A stretch of DNA of 64,000 nt from Bolinopsis microptera (Eukaryota > Ctenophora > Tentaculata > Lobata > Bolinopsidae): assembly GCF_026151205.1 (NCBI RefSeq), contig NC_087078.1, positions 4,171,675-4,235,674 on the forward strand, in the 5' to 3' direction. Made by a program: the position numbers and the translations under genes. Below, one piece after another: positions 1-19,600 of the stretch. The notes under the pieces were generated by a model. It was not told the origin of the DNA, made no database searches, and was given only the letters and a program-made list of their open reading frames with translations. The first letter of the stretch is position 1. Each line of letters begins with the position of its first letter.

Positions 1-2740
1 GTTATTACAAAATTATTGAACAATAAACATTAGTAAACGTTATTAGATATGGCGCCCATTATCATGGTAATTACTTATTATATCCGATTATTAATTATAT
101 TTTTATTCATAAATTATAAAGAAAAGATTATATTTGATCTTATCATCTAGAATTAAATAAAATTATTCGTATCATGGAGCCAGGGTGTGAACTGGCTACA
201 CCTTCTAAAAAAGTACCGCCCTTATGTCCTATGCCCCTATTTGAAATGGAAACTAATCGTGTTTCACTCTGCTACTAGTAAGTTGAAACCTGTGCCAGGC
301 CCCAGGTCACGTGAAATTGACAGTGTCGAAATAGACATGCTCCAGGCTCCTCCGCCATGGCCAGGAATCCGTGAGATAACCTATAGCAACAACCCTGCAA
401 GAATTGATTTTGCAAAGTGTTTGTTTTAAATTCACGAGGTTAAGAATAAAAACGAAGAAAGTAGTTATTAACTTTCAAAGGCTAAACTGATCTTAAATTT
501 GGCCTTGCTGTTGAATTAACTATTCAAGCTATGCAGGTAATTTCAGCGTATTAGATTAGACTGACTATGGAATGTTATCAGATTGAAGTAATAGTATGAG
601 TAGTGATAGTTCAATAAGTTTAGATGGCTGTGAAAATAACCTCCTCTTCACCGTACATTACGCGGATATAAGTAATGTGCAGCGTAAAAGACACAAGTAG
701 AAGCTCGAAAGAATCAAAGGAATGTACAGTTAAATACCAAAGCGTGATTTTAAATCTTTGAACGTCATACTAAACACTGAGCCATGAACTAAAATAGTGT
801 ACTACAATACAGTTTTAACCGAACTTTCCAATTCATTACAACTGTACTATTTAACTTTCTCCAAACTTTATCACACGAAACGTTAAATAAATAAATAAAA
901 TAATATATGTCATATTATAAATAATGACATATAATAACGTCAGGTCAGTGAGCCGTTATAAGATAAGAAAAATTAAACCAACTGATAAAGTAAAATTGGC
1001 CAACAAAACACGTCAATCATGCTCTAAAATTACCAACAAACAGCATACAGTTAAAAGAGAAGAACGCAACACATGCTTATGTTATTCCTTATCAGTTAAA
1101 AAATAGTACTGAATAAATAAGACCATATCTTTGTTAAAATTATTGCAGCCTTTGAATTATAATTGACTGGAAATCCGCTTAGAAATAGAGATGCAAGCTT
1201 TATTCGAGAAAAATTAATTCATTCGTTCAAATCTCTTTTAGCATCTAGCTTCCGTATTGTAGAAAGTATGGATTTTATTTGACAATAACGACAAAGTTTT
1301 AAAGTTTCCCCAAATCAAAATTCTACGAATGCTATGATAGCTGCATTTCTTTTTATGCAACCCTGCACGAACCAATCCTTATCAAACCCAATATCATTGG
1401 GCCCTGTCATAGGGCCCTGTCATAGGATGCTGTTGCCAACGATCGGAGAAACAACTGTTCAATGACTTCATTATACGTTTAATATCTTTACTTACCCAGC
1501 CTAATCGAATTTAGTACATCAAGATAATCACAAAATTAATAAAACATAACATGGTCATATTAATACCTTTATCTCTTTAAAAATCATAAATTCTTAGAAA
1601 TAAAGTCAGATATTTCGAAAAAAATTTTACGCAAATTTTGAAGAAGAATTCGGGGAAAGGAATTACCCACAGTAAATCAAGGTTTGTGGTAAATGGGAGC
1701 GGGGTATTTAATCAATGTTTTACTGTAATATTATGTAGTAGATAAATTTAAACAATTATAAAATTGTGACTAATTATAATAAGTAAATTATGAGGAAAGA
1801 ATGATAGTAGAAATTAAAGGGCAGATTATCTCGCCGGCAATTTGGAGGGGGAAAAAAACCTCAATAAAGCTGAACAATTCGCCAAATTTGTAGCCTTTAA
1901 GTACCCTGGCCACCCGCCACAGGTTGGGGTTGGGGGGTGGGGGTCCGAGGGCAAGATATGTTGTAGAGCTCAGTTTACATTTTCAAATGCCTTTTTTCTT
2001 ACCGATTTTCAGCTAAATGAAACAGTTCTGTTGACGTGGAATGGCCAATTGACACTTGACCGTAGGACATGGCCTGCCCACCGCCAAAAAAGTTTATTTA
2101 TTCGACCTCGGATCCCCTGTGGCCTTATCGTAGTACGACTTACGAGGGGTCCTTGCGTCCTAATATAATGGAATTTCTTTTGTTAAACATAATATAAGCT
2201 TACTGTCTGAGCGTGGGATTCCTGACAATTCAAGTATAAATCTATAGCATTGCCCTCATATTGATTGAAAGACCCGAAGGCCACCCAAATGAGCAATATA
2301 CACAATTTATTTTAGACAAAATAAAGTTGCTATCCCTAGAAATGAAACGACCTGCACCTACTTATAAATTAAGCCAGACCCGCCTTGCAAGGACTTTCAG
2401 TCCTGCGAGCTCAACGAATCATGGCTGACCTAAATATAGTATTATGCCTTGACCTAAATATAATAAAATATGAGCCACAGTTCTTTCTTCTACCTAAATC
2501 CCCACACAAAATCCTGCATCGTAAAAAACTTGTTGAAAACAACTTACTTTAAATACATACTATGTAAAACAAACTAAACAGTATCGGCACGTAGATAAAG
2601 AATGTGAACATAACATATAAAAGTTCATAAATTCTGATAACAAGTATAGATGAGGCCCTAGCTCTCACTAACGCAATTAACTTTATTGTCTCTAATAAAA
2701 TAACGCTTGCTATTGTCTTGCTTTATAGGTTATACTAGTT
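1..2740. other. Gene-poor AT-rich stretch
   Basis: No recognisable gene. Short open frames at 187-429 and 1842-2168 (+) match no family I know and have no convincing splice context. A TCACGTGA palindrome lies at 307-314 and a short direct repeat of a GGGCCCTGTCATA unit near 1400-1427. The HELLS promoter and any non-coding first exon must lie here or just downstream, but I cannot place them. Confidence 0.5.
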
Positions 2741-2779
2741 CTTTCATCTGTTTGACAAGTCCACTGTGTAACCTTCTCT

Positions 2780-3125
2780 GCTCTTTTGTCTTATCCTATA
2801 GGTTTGTGTGCATTCCTTAGTATAATGTCCACACCACATCGCTAGAGCTTTCAAACTGAACTTTGATTGGTCGCGTTTTCTCAGGATCTTTGTTCCCAAT
2901 CCTGCATACCTCCAGCGGGTCAGGAAAGTCACAGCCGGCTTCATCAAAAACTGAACTGATAAAGGGCGGAAGAATGTCAACGTTTAATAGTCCTCCCACT
3001 CCCCTTCTTTCGTCTCCTTAACACCGTAGATATTCAAGTTTCTCCATCTTTCTTCTTCCTCATTCACTGATCTCACGGCTTCTTCACGGCTTTCATATAA
3101 GGTTTTACAATCAGATGGGTAGGAT
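2780..3125 (-). pseudogene. Retrotransposon ORF1-like relic
   Basis: Read on the minus strand, one frame gives an acidic helix ending in a Glu-rich run followed by RWRNLNIYGVKE (about 3100-3010). After a stop and frame change, a second frame (about 2999-2817) gives PDPLEVCRIGNKDPEKTRPI and a beta-strand KVQFES. The order 'coiled coil, R-x-x-N-L-x-I-x-G, then R-I-G-x-x-x-x-x-x-x-R-P-I-K-V' is that of the RNA-binding ORF1 protein of L1- and CR1-like non-LTR retrotransposons. At least two frame breaks show that it is dead. It lies just upstream of HELLS on the opposite strand. The family is inferred from the motif order only. Confidence 0.55.
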
Positions 3126-3389
3126 GACTGGGACAGATTATTCAACATTATAACTTTACAATATAAATAAACATTTACATTATGTTATGATTATGTAAAC
3201 TTAGACTATATGATCCATTCAGAAGCCTTTTATTGAGAGATGAGATCACGTTTCCATCAGATCTTATACTTTTGTCGAAAAGGGGCTGCATCTACAGTGC
3301 AAATGTTCGAACTTTCTTTCTGTACAGAAATATAATAATAAAGCATTTTAAAAACAAGTTTTTATTTATTTGACATGAAACTTCTTTAG

Positions 3390-8788
<5,399 letters not shown>

Positions 8789-8933
8789 AACACTTTCTGT
8801 TTTTTAGATTTTATCAAATGATAATTGAGATACTTTCTATTTTCTAGATTGTATCACTAAATATTACTTAATTCTACAAATTCGTCAATTTAATTGTAAA
8901 TTATCAGTGAGACCCTCGTCAATTAGTTAATAC

Positions 8934-8939
8934 AATAAA
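8934..8939 (+). terminator. Candidate HELLS poly(A) signal
   Basis: AATAAA lies about 146 bp after the HELLS stop codon. It is the first canonical hexamer I see on the plus strand there. Confidence 0.5.
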
Positions 8940-8944
8940 TTGGG

Positions 8945-9830
8945 ATTACATTTTATTACAACCGACCCTATTTATAATCTGTTGATATTATAAAATTTGC
9001 CTGTGTGACCCTACAGGATTTTAACTTTATTTCTGTTAAATTATAATCGCAATTTTCTTAATTCCATTTTGCAATTCTGCACGCATATTACAGAATGTAG
9101 GGCTAACTAGAGTCAATAATTGGAGTCATGAAAGTGTCCCCTAAACTTAGTCGAACATATTGTTTAATTTGATAATTTGTTGCACATAATACTCCACTAT
9201 ATTAGAGTAGGCGGTCTCTGTAGTTTGGATCCTGTTATTATGCCTTAATAGGTATTATGTTTAGTAAGCTTGGTTAAGCTATTTATCTAAAACCATGTGA
9301 GTTGGCAGATTTTTGTTTAAGTTTGATTTCAACAGTTTTCAACCTTGGAGTGGTATAAAATTGGTTACGCTCAAATTTTCAATCGGGCCAAATTTGTGAT
9401 TCAGTCAAAAGCTACTTTGGTTAAGATAGCAAATCATTGCAGCGTAACCAATTGTTAATTTGGAGAGTATTATACAATTTATTGCTTGTCATTTTGTAAA
9501 TTATACATTTTCATTTCTAATCTAACACTTTTCCCAATAAAAGGTGTGTGATTATTTGTCCAGATAAGGCGGGAAAATTTACAAAACAGGAAAGCGCGGC
9601 ACCGAATGGAATAAGTATAATTAAAGTTACCTACTGTGAATGCACCGTGGCGGGACTGCAAATAATATAATGTAATTAACCACGCACGTTTACGGCGCGT
9701 GAACATGGACCAATTTGAGGACCGTACTTGTTTGATCTGTTTACATAACAGTTTTGAGTTTAGTCCAACGCTAGCAAGAGGAAAAATTATGAGGCATACT
9801 CTACCGGTCTTACTCTCGGGTTTGTACTGG
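8945..9830. other. Gap between two convergent genes
   Basis: About 0.9 kb between the HELLS end and the end of the minus-strand MyTH4-FERM gene. The only open frames are short: 9479-9706 (-), and a small plus-strand one beginning MDQFEDRTCLICLHNS at about 9704. I can identify neither. Confidence 0.5.
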
Positions 9831-9833
9831 GTA

Positions 9834-9839
9834 TTTATT
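9834..9839 (-). terminator. Candidate poly(A) signal of the MyTH4-FERM gene
   Basis: TTTATT on the plus strand is AATAAA on the minus strand, about 110 bp past the inferred stop at 9949-9951. Confidence 0.5.
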
Positions 9840-9948
9840 TATTTAATTTCAACTTAAGTTCGTATATTCCGTAACATCAAATTCCGTGTTACGTCTGATA
9901 TAATTATAAATATGTAATCTAAGATAGGAGCTGTGATGAAAATGTTAC

Positions 9949-12900
9949 CTAGATGGGACGTGTTTGGTGGATCAATGAAACAAAGGCGTGGATTATTGAT
10001 CTGAGAAGTTCTCGCACGGGCATCATCCTGCACTCTCTGGATGCTGGAGTAAACCGCTAGTTTGTAGTTCTAGTTGTCGCAGAGTGGGCGAATATGTGAC
10101 ACCATTAATATAACGTAAATCATAAATGTAGAAACTTATATTGTTATATCTTTATATGTAATTCGCGGTTTGTAGTTATTAATTTGGTCAACACCACTGT
10201 TACTGCACACATGAGACTTCCATCGTCTTCATCCTTTTTCTCAATCCAAAATACACTTAAATTTTGCAGCTTATGCCTTATGTTATAGCTGATAATGTAC
10301 CTTTTTCCCCCTCAAAATTTTATAAAGTGAACGTACTTTGTATTTTAATTGGTATGGAATTACGTTTCAGCAAACAACAAAGGATACAATTTAATAATTG
10401 TTAAAACATCCAATTAATTAAACAAGCAATTTGGTGAAGATCAAATTAAATAGAGTTGATTTAAATATCTTTCCTATCAGAAACATAAATAGAGAAGTAC
10501 TTAATGTTTATATCTTCCGGTTTATTTCAAGCTTTTAAAGAATAACATGCAAAAGGTTGAAAGCTAAATCCTAAAACCTAAAATCAATAATAGATAAATT
10601 AGTAAATCAACAAATCGACAAAGACGCGCATTCCAAGATAAGTTTTCGCCAAAGTACCAAAGCTACCAAGGTTACCAAGTTAGGCACTCTTACAAGAGTT
10701 CCTAGCAGTAAGATTAAAATATGGAACTCAAACGTAAATGTCACGCAAACAATATTCGCCTATAACCGCAAAGAAATTGTCCTTAATCTTTCTCAAAACA
10801 AAAGCAAACAATACTCAAAGCTTCAAAGTTAGACGTTTTAATGGCAGTTCGTGACTTATATTAAACAAGAATTTAAGAATTGTCTCCAACTCTCAATGGT
10901 AATTTGAGTGGTTAAATTTCCCACTGTACTCTTGGCTTGATGGTAACCGGGAAAAGTTCCGTAGATGATGATTTATCAGACATTTAACAAACACAAGGAA
11001 ATGTTTTGCAGTTAGACTGAGTTGTCACGTGTAACCACGTGGGTAAGTCTGCAGTATGATGCCAGCAGTTCTGTTAGCAGGTAACACTGGAAAATTAAAT
11101 ATTAAAGCAAATATTTAAATACCACGCATCGCAAATCAGATTTTTGATCACAGCAAAACATCATTATATATTGGAAAAATTATTATTTTGCAGTACGGTA
11201 GTATTAAATCTTAAAAAGCAAAATACCCAGAAACGAACCTTGTGTTTGTCCACCAGCATTATACTGATGTTCTTGTTGTTTATTCTAAGAGTTATAGAAA
11301 AGGGATATCCTCCGAAGTTTGTTATTTTATCTAAATCCACCGCGTCCATTATCACCTGATATTACAGTCAGTTAAACTTTCGTTCAATTTGCATAATATT
11401 TCGATAGAAAATAAAATGCGAAAGTTGTTGCAGTAACCTTTGATGTTGACGGATTTGCTATTTCACAGTTTCACAACTCACCAAAGTATCTGCATTGATG
11501 ACGGTGAGCCTGGTTTCAGTGACATTTAAACAGACTGCTACTTTCAGTCCGTCCTTAGGGTGACTGTAAAGTCCTCTGAACAGCGTACTTTTGTTGTACT
11601 TCCAGCTGCAGAGGTTCATTGTAAACTTTTTATCAACAAAAGGTTAAAAAGAGAATCAAGAACATGTTGTTTAATTATTCGCGGCAGGTATTAATATATT
11701 CTTAAGCCTAGCCTTAGATAACAACCTACCGTTCTACAGCAGAGTAATATTTCTGAAACAGAAATTGGTTGGAGACATCTTTGAATTTGGACCAAATCTC
11801 GGCGAAATCTTTGACCAGTCGAAGTTTCGAATTGGGATCTTTACATCTGTCAGTTATGTTCGGAGGAATGTACTTCTCAATAAAATCAGAAAGTTGGTTG
11901 ACGGTATCGTTGTTGGGTTTCGTCGGCGAAAACTCAGGACAGTTTCCTTCTATAGCCTGAAATCATCGAATGAGTTAATAAATTAGATTTAATTCAATCA
12001 ATGCCGAGACACCTCGATATCAGAAAAACGTCGATGCGCGTACTGCGCCGCATGGCACATTATCGTGCTATAAATGAAAATTTAAGCATAGAAATAATGT
12101 TCGCGCGTTCCAGTAAGAACAAAGATTTTGCGGTATAACCAGTTTTGCGGTATTACCAGTTTAAATTCATGTTGACGTTATTGGTTATGCCGAATGCAGT
12201 GGTCGCTCAGACATTTCAGAATTGGCTGCGAGACTAACTGGATGGTAACGCCGAGTATTTCAATACCCCAAGCGATACGTATTAATGCAAGATTTCATGA
12301 GGCCGCCAGCATTGTTGCAGACAGAAAAACAAAGTTATGTGGGCCCACAGTGATGTAATCACAATAACTTTAACATCTTGTAGTTTCAATACGGAAGTCG
12401 ATGCAAGAATAAACGTCAGAGTAAAATGTACAGGCTTCAAAAAATTATATACTAGGAGCGGTCACTTTAATCAGTAGAGCAATGAATTGTGATCAAACTC
12501 CAAGGACATATTATCGTAAATTCTAAAACCTAGTAAAAATGAATCTTCATTAAATCACGTTAATAACATACCTGCGCCATTACAGCACCGAGGCAAGTAG
12601 CAAGCTCCATTTCCATACCATGCACCCCCTGCATAGCTTGAGTATGGAGATGCAGTGCTGACAATTTGTACTCTACTTGAGAAACACAGTCGTGCTGAGC
12701 AGTCAGGTGCAGAAACTTCTGATATGTCAGACCGATCACTTGTGGTATCTGAAATATATCGGATTAGCTACAATTTTAAGAGATTTCTTATGTTTTTTAT
12801 TTAGCATCGAGCGCGCTGATTTGTTAACATATTCTAACATCATGTGTACTGCAGATCATTCATCTGAACCACTGCCAGGTAAAGGACGAGACATTTGGAC

Positions 12901-13627
12901 TACAATAGTTTCATTACAAAGCACTGTTAGCTATGATAACCGCCACTATATCCAGACTAACGACACTGAACTGTGCCAAGTAAACGGTGCCAGCCCCCCC
13001 CCCCTCCTCCTCCCTTCCCTCCCTCTGTAATATGCTGCAATTATGTGTGGAATGTGGGGCCTAGTGTGGGGCTCAAGATCTGGAGGAGGAGGAGTTATTA
13101 AAGAAGTGCCCTCTGGTGCTTCACACCGTTCAGTGTTATTGTGGCGGAGGGTGCTAGTTCAGTGTTATTTTATTGTGCTAGATAACAATTAGTAAAGAGG
13201 ATGGTAGGTGCATTGTTATGACCAAGCTATGAATAGTCAAAATAGGGCAGGACGCCTATTACCAGGGGTCTGAACCCTAAATTATACATCTTACAATCCA
13301 CCACTCACAAACCAGCAGGCAGCGTGTGCAGTACACTGCTTTAAAGCTAGGACAATTCCCACAAGCTCCAGGAGGCTGGTTACTACATTTAAATACACTG
13401 GTTACTATGGGTCTAGTTGTTACCAGGTAACACTAAAAAGGAATATAACAACTATCTGGTAACTATGATATTTAATAAATTAAGTTTAATTAATTACCTG
13501 GTTGTTGTTAGGTTTAACATTTCCCTCCCACTTAGCAATAACGTCACATATCTTGGAGGAGTGGTTTATAGGGACCTTGACTCCTGGGTTTATAGGATCG
13601 TCCATAAATAGCGTGTAACCACTCCAT
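9949..13627 (-). other. FERM F1 (end) to F3 exons
   Basis: With 17897-17969, these exons encode the FERM region. F1 ends in GYTLFMDDPIN and KICDVIAKWEG. F2 starts at YQKFLHLTAQHDCVSQVEYK (12572-12748) and runs through QLSDFIEKYIPPNI (11730-11956). The F2/F3 junction reads FLFQKYYSAVERRWKYNKST. F3 follows as LKVAVCLNVTETRLTVINAD (11482-11605) and ITNFGGYPFSITLRINNKN (11239-11355). The last exon (9949-10056) gives the closing helix VRELLRSIIHAFVSLIHQ and a TAG. Exon 11730-11956 ends in phase 2 and is completed by the C of the next exon, which confirms that junction. FERM domains bind phosphoinositides and membrane-protein tails; that role is inferred from the family. Confidence 0.85.
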
Positions 13628-16600
13628 CTGAGAGGAAATAGTGTTTAAATAACCAACATATGGAGCACAGCTGGATATTTGGGATATTTTAGATTTTCCA
13701 GAACCGGCTGTAATGTTTCCAAGAAAACTTAAGTTAATTTAGAACCTCAACGCTAGAATAATGTGAACTGATTTGCTATGTTTTCTAGAACAATATGAGT
13801 TAATTTGGTATGTTAAGATGATACCAGCAGCTGTAGAGACTGGACTCTGTGTAAATGTAAGTTCTAATTGTGTGCGCTAATAGTGGGCAGGTGGTGGAGG
13901 AATGGTAACAGTTACAGTCTCACATACGGATCACCAAGGTATTCTAATTATATATGCTATTATTTAGAATAGGGCAAGATGCCAGAAATAGCCCCGTAAT
14001 GGATTGGTTGAAAGGTTCGTGGGTTATTCATTTACAATTCACGTTTGTTTAAATATCCGGTTCCCCAAAATAAGTTGTCAGATTGTAGCCTGTATAAAAT
14101 GTGGATTTAAACCGGTGGAAAATAACAAAGTTTGGAACTATAAATCAAGGAGCGTGTTAAATTTTAACGTTATGATAATATGAGACATGTTTATTAAGTT
14201 ATTTAATAAAGTGATTGATTGGGGGACTGGTCCGTAGTACCAGCCAATGTTTACTCAAAAGTAATATATAATTGAAATAAGTTAAATATTCATCCCCGAG
14301 GGGCACGCAGATTATAATTGTGATGTTATCTATTAAAACTATTCGATTAAAATTTTATTGGTCGAGTCGACTGGCCCTGATCTGCAAACATATTTGATAT
14401 TGGTAACTTTATGATGCTGCCTCACCGCAATTAGGTGTGTTATCAGTGTAGATATGCGCTATGTGGCAGTGAAATAAGGAATGTGCTGTTAGAATGGCAG
14501 GTGGTTTGAAATGTTGTCCTGATTCAGATTGTTTAATTTGAGCTGTATGAGTTTGGTTTTGAGTGATTATTGACTATGTTCTTTGTGATTTACGTAATCC
14601 AGGTAGGTTGTGGAGTAAAAATGGTGGCCATTCGTCGTTGCAGCCAGCACTTTGCAAGTCTAGTAGTACTTTTTTTGACGAATTCTTATATATGTTGATA
14701 GAAAATATACTGGATGGGCATGTAATGCGAGTGTTATGCTCTGAAATAGCGAGCATTGGGCCTTTATAAAAGATGCTAGATCTCAGGTCAGTCTGTGAGT
14801 AAATTGATAACCAGTCTAAGTTTTGTTCGTGTGTCGTTCCTTGTTTGGGTGTGTTAGGAGGGAAAAGTTCTGAAATCGATTTAGGTAACAAACTAGACAT
14901 ATTTCGAACTTTGTGCAGTAAAATAAGTGCGTTTTTAACGATAACCCCTTGAACGGTTAAGACCTCGTGTTCTTTAAATGCTAGTTTTGTGTGCTCTGGC
15001 AGTTTTCCGTCCTTGTAGTAGTAGTTCACATTTCCGGCCATAACTGCCCTCATACCTTGTTTTTGTTTAGCAAAAAGAGATTCTATAAGAGATTTTGAAG
15101 CAAATTTCCAGACAAGTGAGCAGAAGTTTAAATGGGACTGAACAAAACTTTGGAAAATCTGTAAACGGGCCTTCATTGGCAATTTATGTTTAATCCTGTA
15201 CATCACCCCAATAAATCTTGACATCTTAATTGACAAGTAATTTAATGTCATGCTAATGATAAGAATGCTATTTAAAATTATACTTTACAGAATTCAAGTT
15301 ATACTTTATAGAATGCTAATTAATACTATACTTTATATCTACACTATGTGTAAAGTAAACTGGAGATGTTTTGTTGGCTGCAGGGAGTGGCGAACACACC
15401 AATTACTAAAGTAGTCAATAGTATAATAACATTAGTAACAACCGTCATTAGCTCATAAGCACGGTTACTATAGTTACACTTGGTGGGTTCCATAGTTTCA
15501 CTTAGTAGACCAGGTCGGATAAATATACTCTGATCTCTGTACCAGCCTCGTAGCAGAACTAAATCATAGTTTAATAGAATATGTCATTATTGGGCTATTT
15601 TAAAATGAATGGGGTGCTTTGTCGGCTCTCCGCTTTTACAGGTCTGGTTATAGAGTCAATATAGTAAACTACGTGAGAGTCAAGTAGAGTATATATTATG
15701 TAGTGTGTCATGTCAAACCAGGGTTTATATTCTGTAACATTCAGCACTCCCCCACTGTCTGTATTGTGAGTTAGTGTCCAGAGTCTAGTTTCCAGCTGGT
15801 TTCAGCTGCTATCACGTGACATTGTTTCAGCTGCTATCACGTGACATTGTTTCAGCTGCTATCACGTGACATTGTTTCAGCTGCTATCACGTGACATTGT
15901 TTCAGCTGCTATCACGTGACATTGTTTCAGCTGCTATCACGTGACATTGTTTCAGCTGTTATCACGTGACATTGTTTCAGCTGCTGTTACACACAGTGGA
16001 ATAACAGTGCAGGTCTAGTTTCAGCTGTTTACAGTAGAATACAGCAGGTGTGTTCTGTATCTTAGCAGATCTGTTATTTTATTTATAGTTAAGAGTAGTC
16101 AATATTGCAGACTGCGACTTTGGAGAGTAATGTATTGATGGTCATGGGAAGGATCGAGCAGGCGTTTTATGTAAGTTAAAGAAATATTGGTTACTGATAA
16201 TATATAAGATGGTGATATCTATTAAAAATATAACAGCTCAGAACCAGTTGCAGTATTCTACATTTTCAAATGGGAACTACAAATTAGATAACACTACACA
16301 AGTTAGATTACATGCCACTATATCACGAACAGAGAGTAACAACATATTGGGTAATATAACATTAATAATATTAATGCTTGCTAACAACCCCCACACACTC
16401 TCTTTTTGTGTGACATTACACACCAAAGTCACTACATTAATCACATACCAGTAACATTTACATCCTCCTTCATCACGCTATGTAAACTAATCTATTTTGT
16501 TAGAAGATAATCGCAGTGAATTACAAGTTTTTACCGTTTTACACACTACGTCATGATATCCTTATATTAGTGTTGTAACGTCAGGTTCCTCCAAGAAAAC

Positions 16601-19600
16601 CCCACTTTACACTTAGCCAACTTTACCCATTGTTACTCAGCGTTACCCATGTGATAAACCCTATAATTACTTAATCTAGTTATAAAGCCCACGTGCGGGT
16701 TTTATGAGATTAGCCTCCTGTAATTCTAATTATACTTTACTTTAGGGCATGTTCCGGAGCATGCTGTGATGACGTCATCAAGTTACTGCCCGGAGCGTGC
16801 TGTGATGACGTCATCAAGTTGCCCCGGAGTTAGGGTACTCCGGAATCAGTTATCTTAGGGGGAGTATTGTGGAGGAGCGCAATCTTTGTTGACGGGCGCC
16901 ACCATGACCAGACAGATCATATTTCGTGATAAATTAGGAAAAGAAGCTTGGTTTACTTCTTTTAATTGGGCATACAATTAATACATCCCTACTCCAGTTT
17001 CAGTGGACTTCAGGAGGCTTGGCTGAGTACTAAATAACCAATAGCAAATAGATAACCAATTACTGCTCTTCTTTTACAGAGCATTCAGCATCATCATACA
17101 GTGTGTAAACGTGAGTAGTAGCCTACTCGCATGGACATGATTCGCCGTGCACGTGATACAAATTAGCCAATCACTGAGACCCATGGCGAACGAGAACTCA
17201 GTGTCTGGAACCTGATTGGGCCCAGACACTGGGCTCTTCTTCACCACCCAATCTATCTTACTCAGCATTCCCCGATCAATCAAAACCTAGCATTTATTTA
17301 ACACCGACTCAAGGTTCAGACTTTCACCAGGAAACCGAAGAATAAGAAACCTGAGACCCATAATAATAGGACCCATATTGAGGACCATATTGATTTATTG
17401 AGACCCATAATATTGAGGGTGAGTAGATCCTGTCTCAGACAATTTCCCGTGTAGACTGTCTGGGTTAAAACAATTTCCATTTCTTATCGATAATTTTTAG
17501 GATATTTCTATAGAGCGATAAGTAACTTACTTATGCTCTGTCCCTCACGGAATATTGATAATAAGATATTTATGAGTATTACAAAACCCTCATCATACTC
17601 TACAGCTCCATAATATGTTAAGATGACGTTAGCAATAAGGGGGAGGGGCGGACAAAAAGGCGGGAAACATTACGAACATGGCAAATGATAGGAGATGAGC
17701 AGAAGTGAGTAATGCAAATGGTGAAAATTCTAGTGAGTAATGCGTGATCTTTCGTGAATTTCTGTGAAAATAAATTAAATTTTAATTAGAAATAATATTA
17801 ATTCCCAGATCATGATAAAGCTTGTATTTAAAAGCTTTAAAAGAAGATATTATGCAGACATAATCTAATATTGAAGTAATCGTGTAAATATCTGACCTGC
17901 AACTTCGGAGACCAAGCTGAGACTCTACGTCCCTTATCACTTCTGCTACGCTGCTAACTGTATCAAAACCTAAGAGGAATTGATAATTAGAAATTTAGAA
18001 AATTCAAACATTGATTATAAAGCTATTTGAGCTGCTTAAACAAGTTTAATATTTGTAAAAGAGATTGTGAGAGTTATATATTAGGATTAAAGTTATAGAG
18101 CTAGTGTCTACAGTACCATTACGTAACCTTAATATTGTGTTCCAGCAGTGTGATTATTACAGGCCTGATAAGCTACGTTTAACGAACTTAACATTACACA
18201 GATGGCATGATTATTACTACTATTATTACGATTATTACGATTAATATTACATATTAAACATTAGCATTATTGCAGCTGTAACTTTGCGCACTTTCAAATT
18301 ACAGACTACAATTTGTATCCTCCGGGAACTCACTATTTAAAAACTGCTAATCCCAATTTTAGGTATGATATTACACTCTAACATCTCACAGAGTCAGGTA
18401 ATGGTGTGAAGTTCCCGATCTCGTATTTTAATGTATTTAGAAGGTTAGAAACTTCCACATGAGGAGAGATGTGAGAACTACAGTTCCCTGAATCAGTCAC
18501 AACTGTGTATCTCATCAAGGAGAGCACTAAACACTGCCCCTTTTGTCGGCCCACCCTGCTCCCTGAGTTGTAGAGTCAGAGGTGGGCAAGGTACTCCTAG
18601 ACTCTACTCTCACTTGTCACTTGTTATTAATTTAACAGAACTCGGCCAGTCCTGTCTCTTGTTGTGCAGGGTATATTTACCCAGTCCTGTCTCTTGTTGT
18701 GCAGGGTATATTTACTCGTCCGGAAGTGGGTTTTACTATGACATAACACATTGGCAAGTGGCAGGGGTTATACTCTGTGTAGCACGTGGGGTAGCACGTG
18801 GGGTAGCACGTGGGGTAGCACGTGGGGTAGCACGTGGTGTAGCACGTGGTGTAGCACGTGGGGTAGCACGTGGGGTTTATTAAATTAATTATATTCAGAG
18901 TGACTTACTTCAAGTGCGTTTTAAAGCTTTGTGTAAACTGTAATGTTTTAAGCATTTGCAGAGTCTAAAAATAACTTGAGAAAAGTTATTTTAGTTTTAA
19001 AACTGGTCAAATACATTTAAACTTATTGAGATTAGCCCGTTATTTGTTATTTACGGTGTAATCCAGCTCTGTCCGTAGTGCTCACAATTTATTTACCATT
19101 TTTCTTCCAGCAAAACACCGCCCAGTGCTACCAAATAATTACCAAATCGCCGACATTTCCGTTGATAATTTTAAGAATTTGAAGCCGGAAATGATTTTAC
19201 AGACGATTCTCTCACCGTCAGATGAGCAATTAGTCGACATTCAAAACACGTGTCAGCGGACTAGTACCACGTGACAGCGGACTAGTTTAGACTTGTGATG
19301 TTCGTATGAACTATACACTCGTATTTCCGGTGTAATATTATACACTCTCACACACACACGTGTTGTTTAATGTTATTGAGATGTTTACCGTTATAGCTCT
19401 GTGTGGTAACATACAGTAACACTACGCGTAGTAGCTACTAGTGTAGTCACTAGTGGTAATTACACTACTTTATGACGTGTAGTCTCATGTTATTATGCGG
19501 GATAAGTATTCCGTTAAATATCCCGTTAACAATGGTTTATCAGACCGTGTTTAAAGGTTTAATACCTTGTTGTATGCGTTCAGGACACATTATTGTATCT

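Noticed and set aside
9962-10054. Plus-strand frame beginning MGRVWWINETKAWIID
   Set aside because: The minus strand here is the in-frame terminal FERM exon, with matching phase and acceptor.
17074-17283. Minus-strand frame MLSKIDWVVKKSPVSGPNQV
   Set aside because: It lies in an intron between two exons that join perfectly without it, and it has no convincing splice sites or family match.
18614-18883. Open frame ending in V-A-R-G repeats
   Set aside because: It is produced by the 12-bp GTAGCACGTGGG array and has no coding signal outside it.
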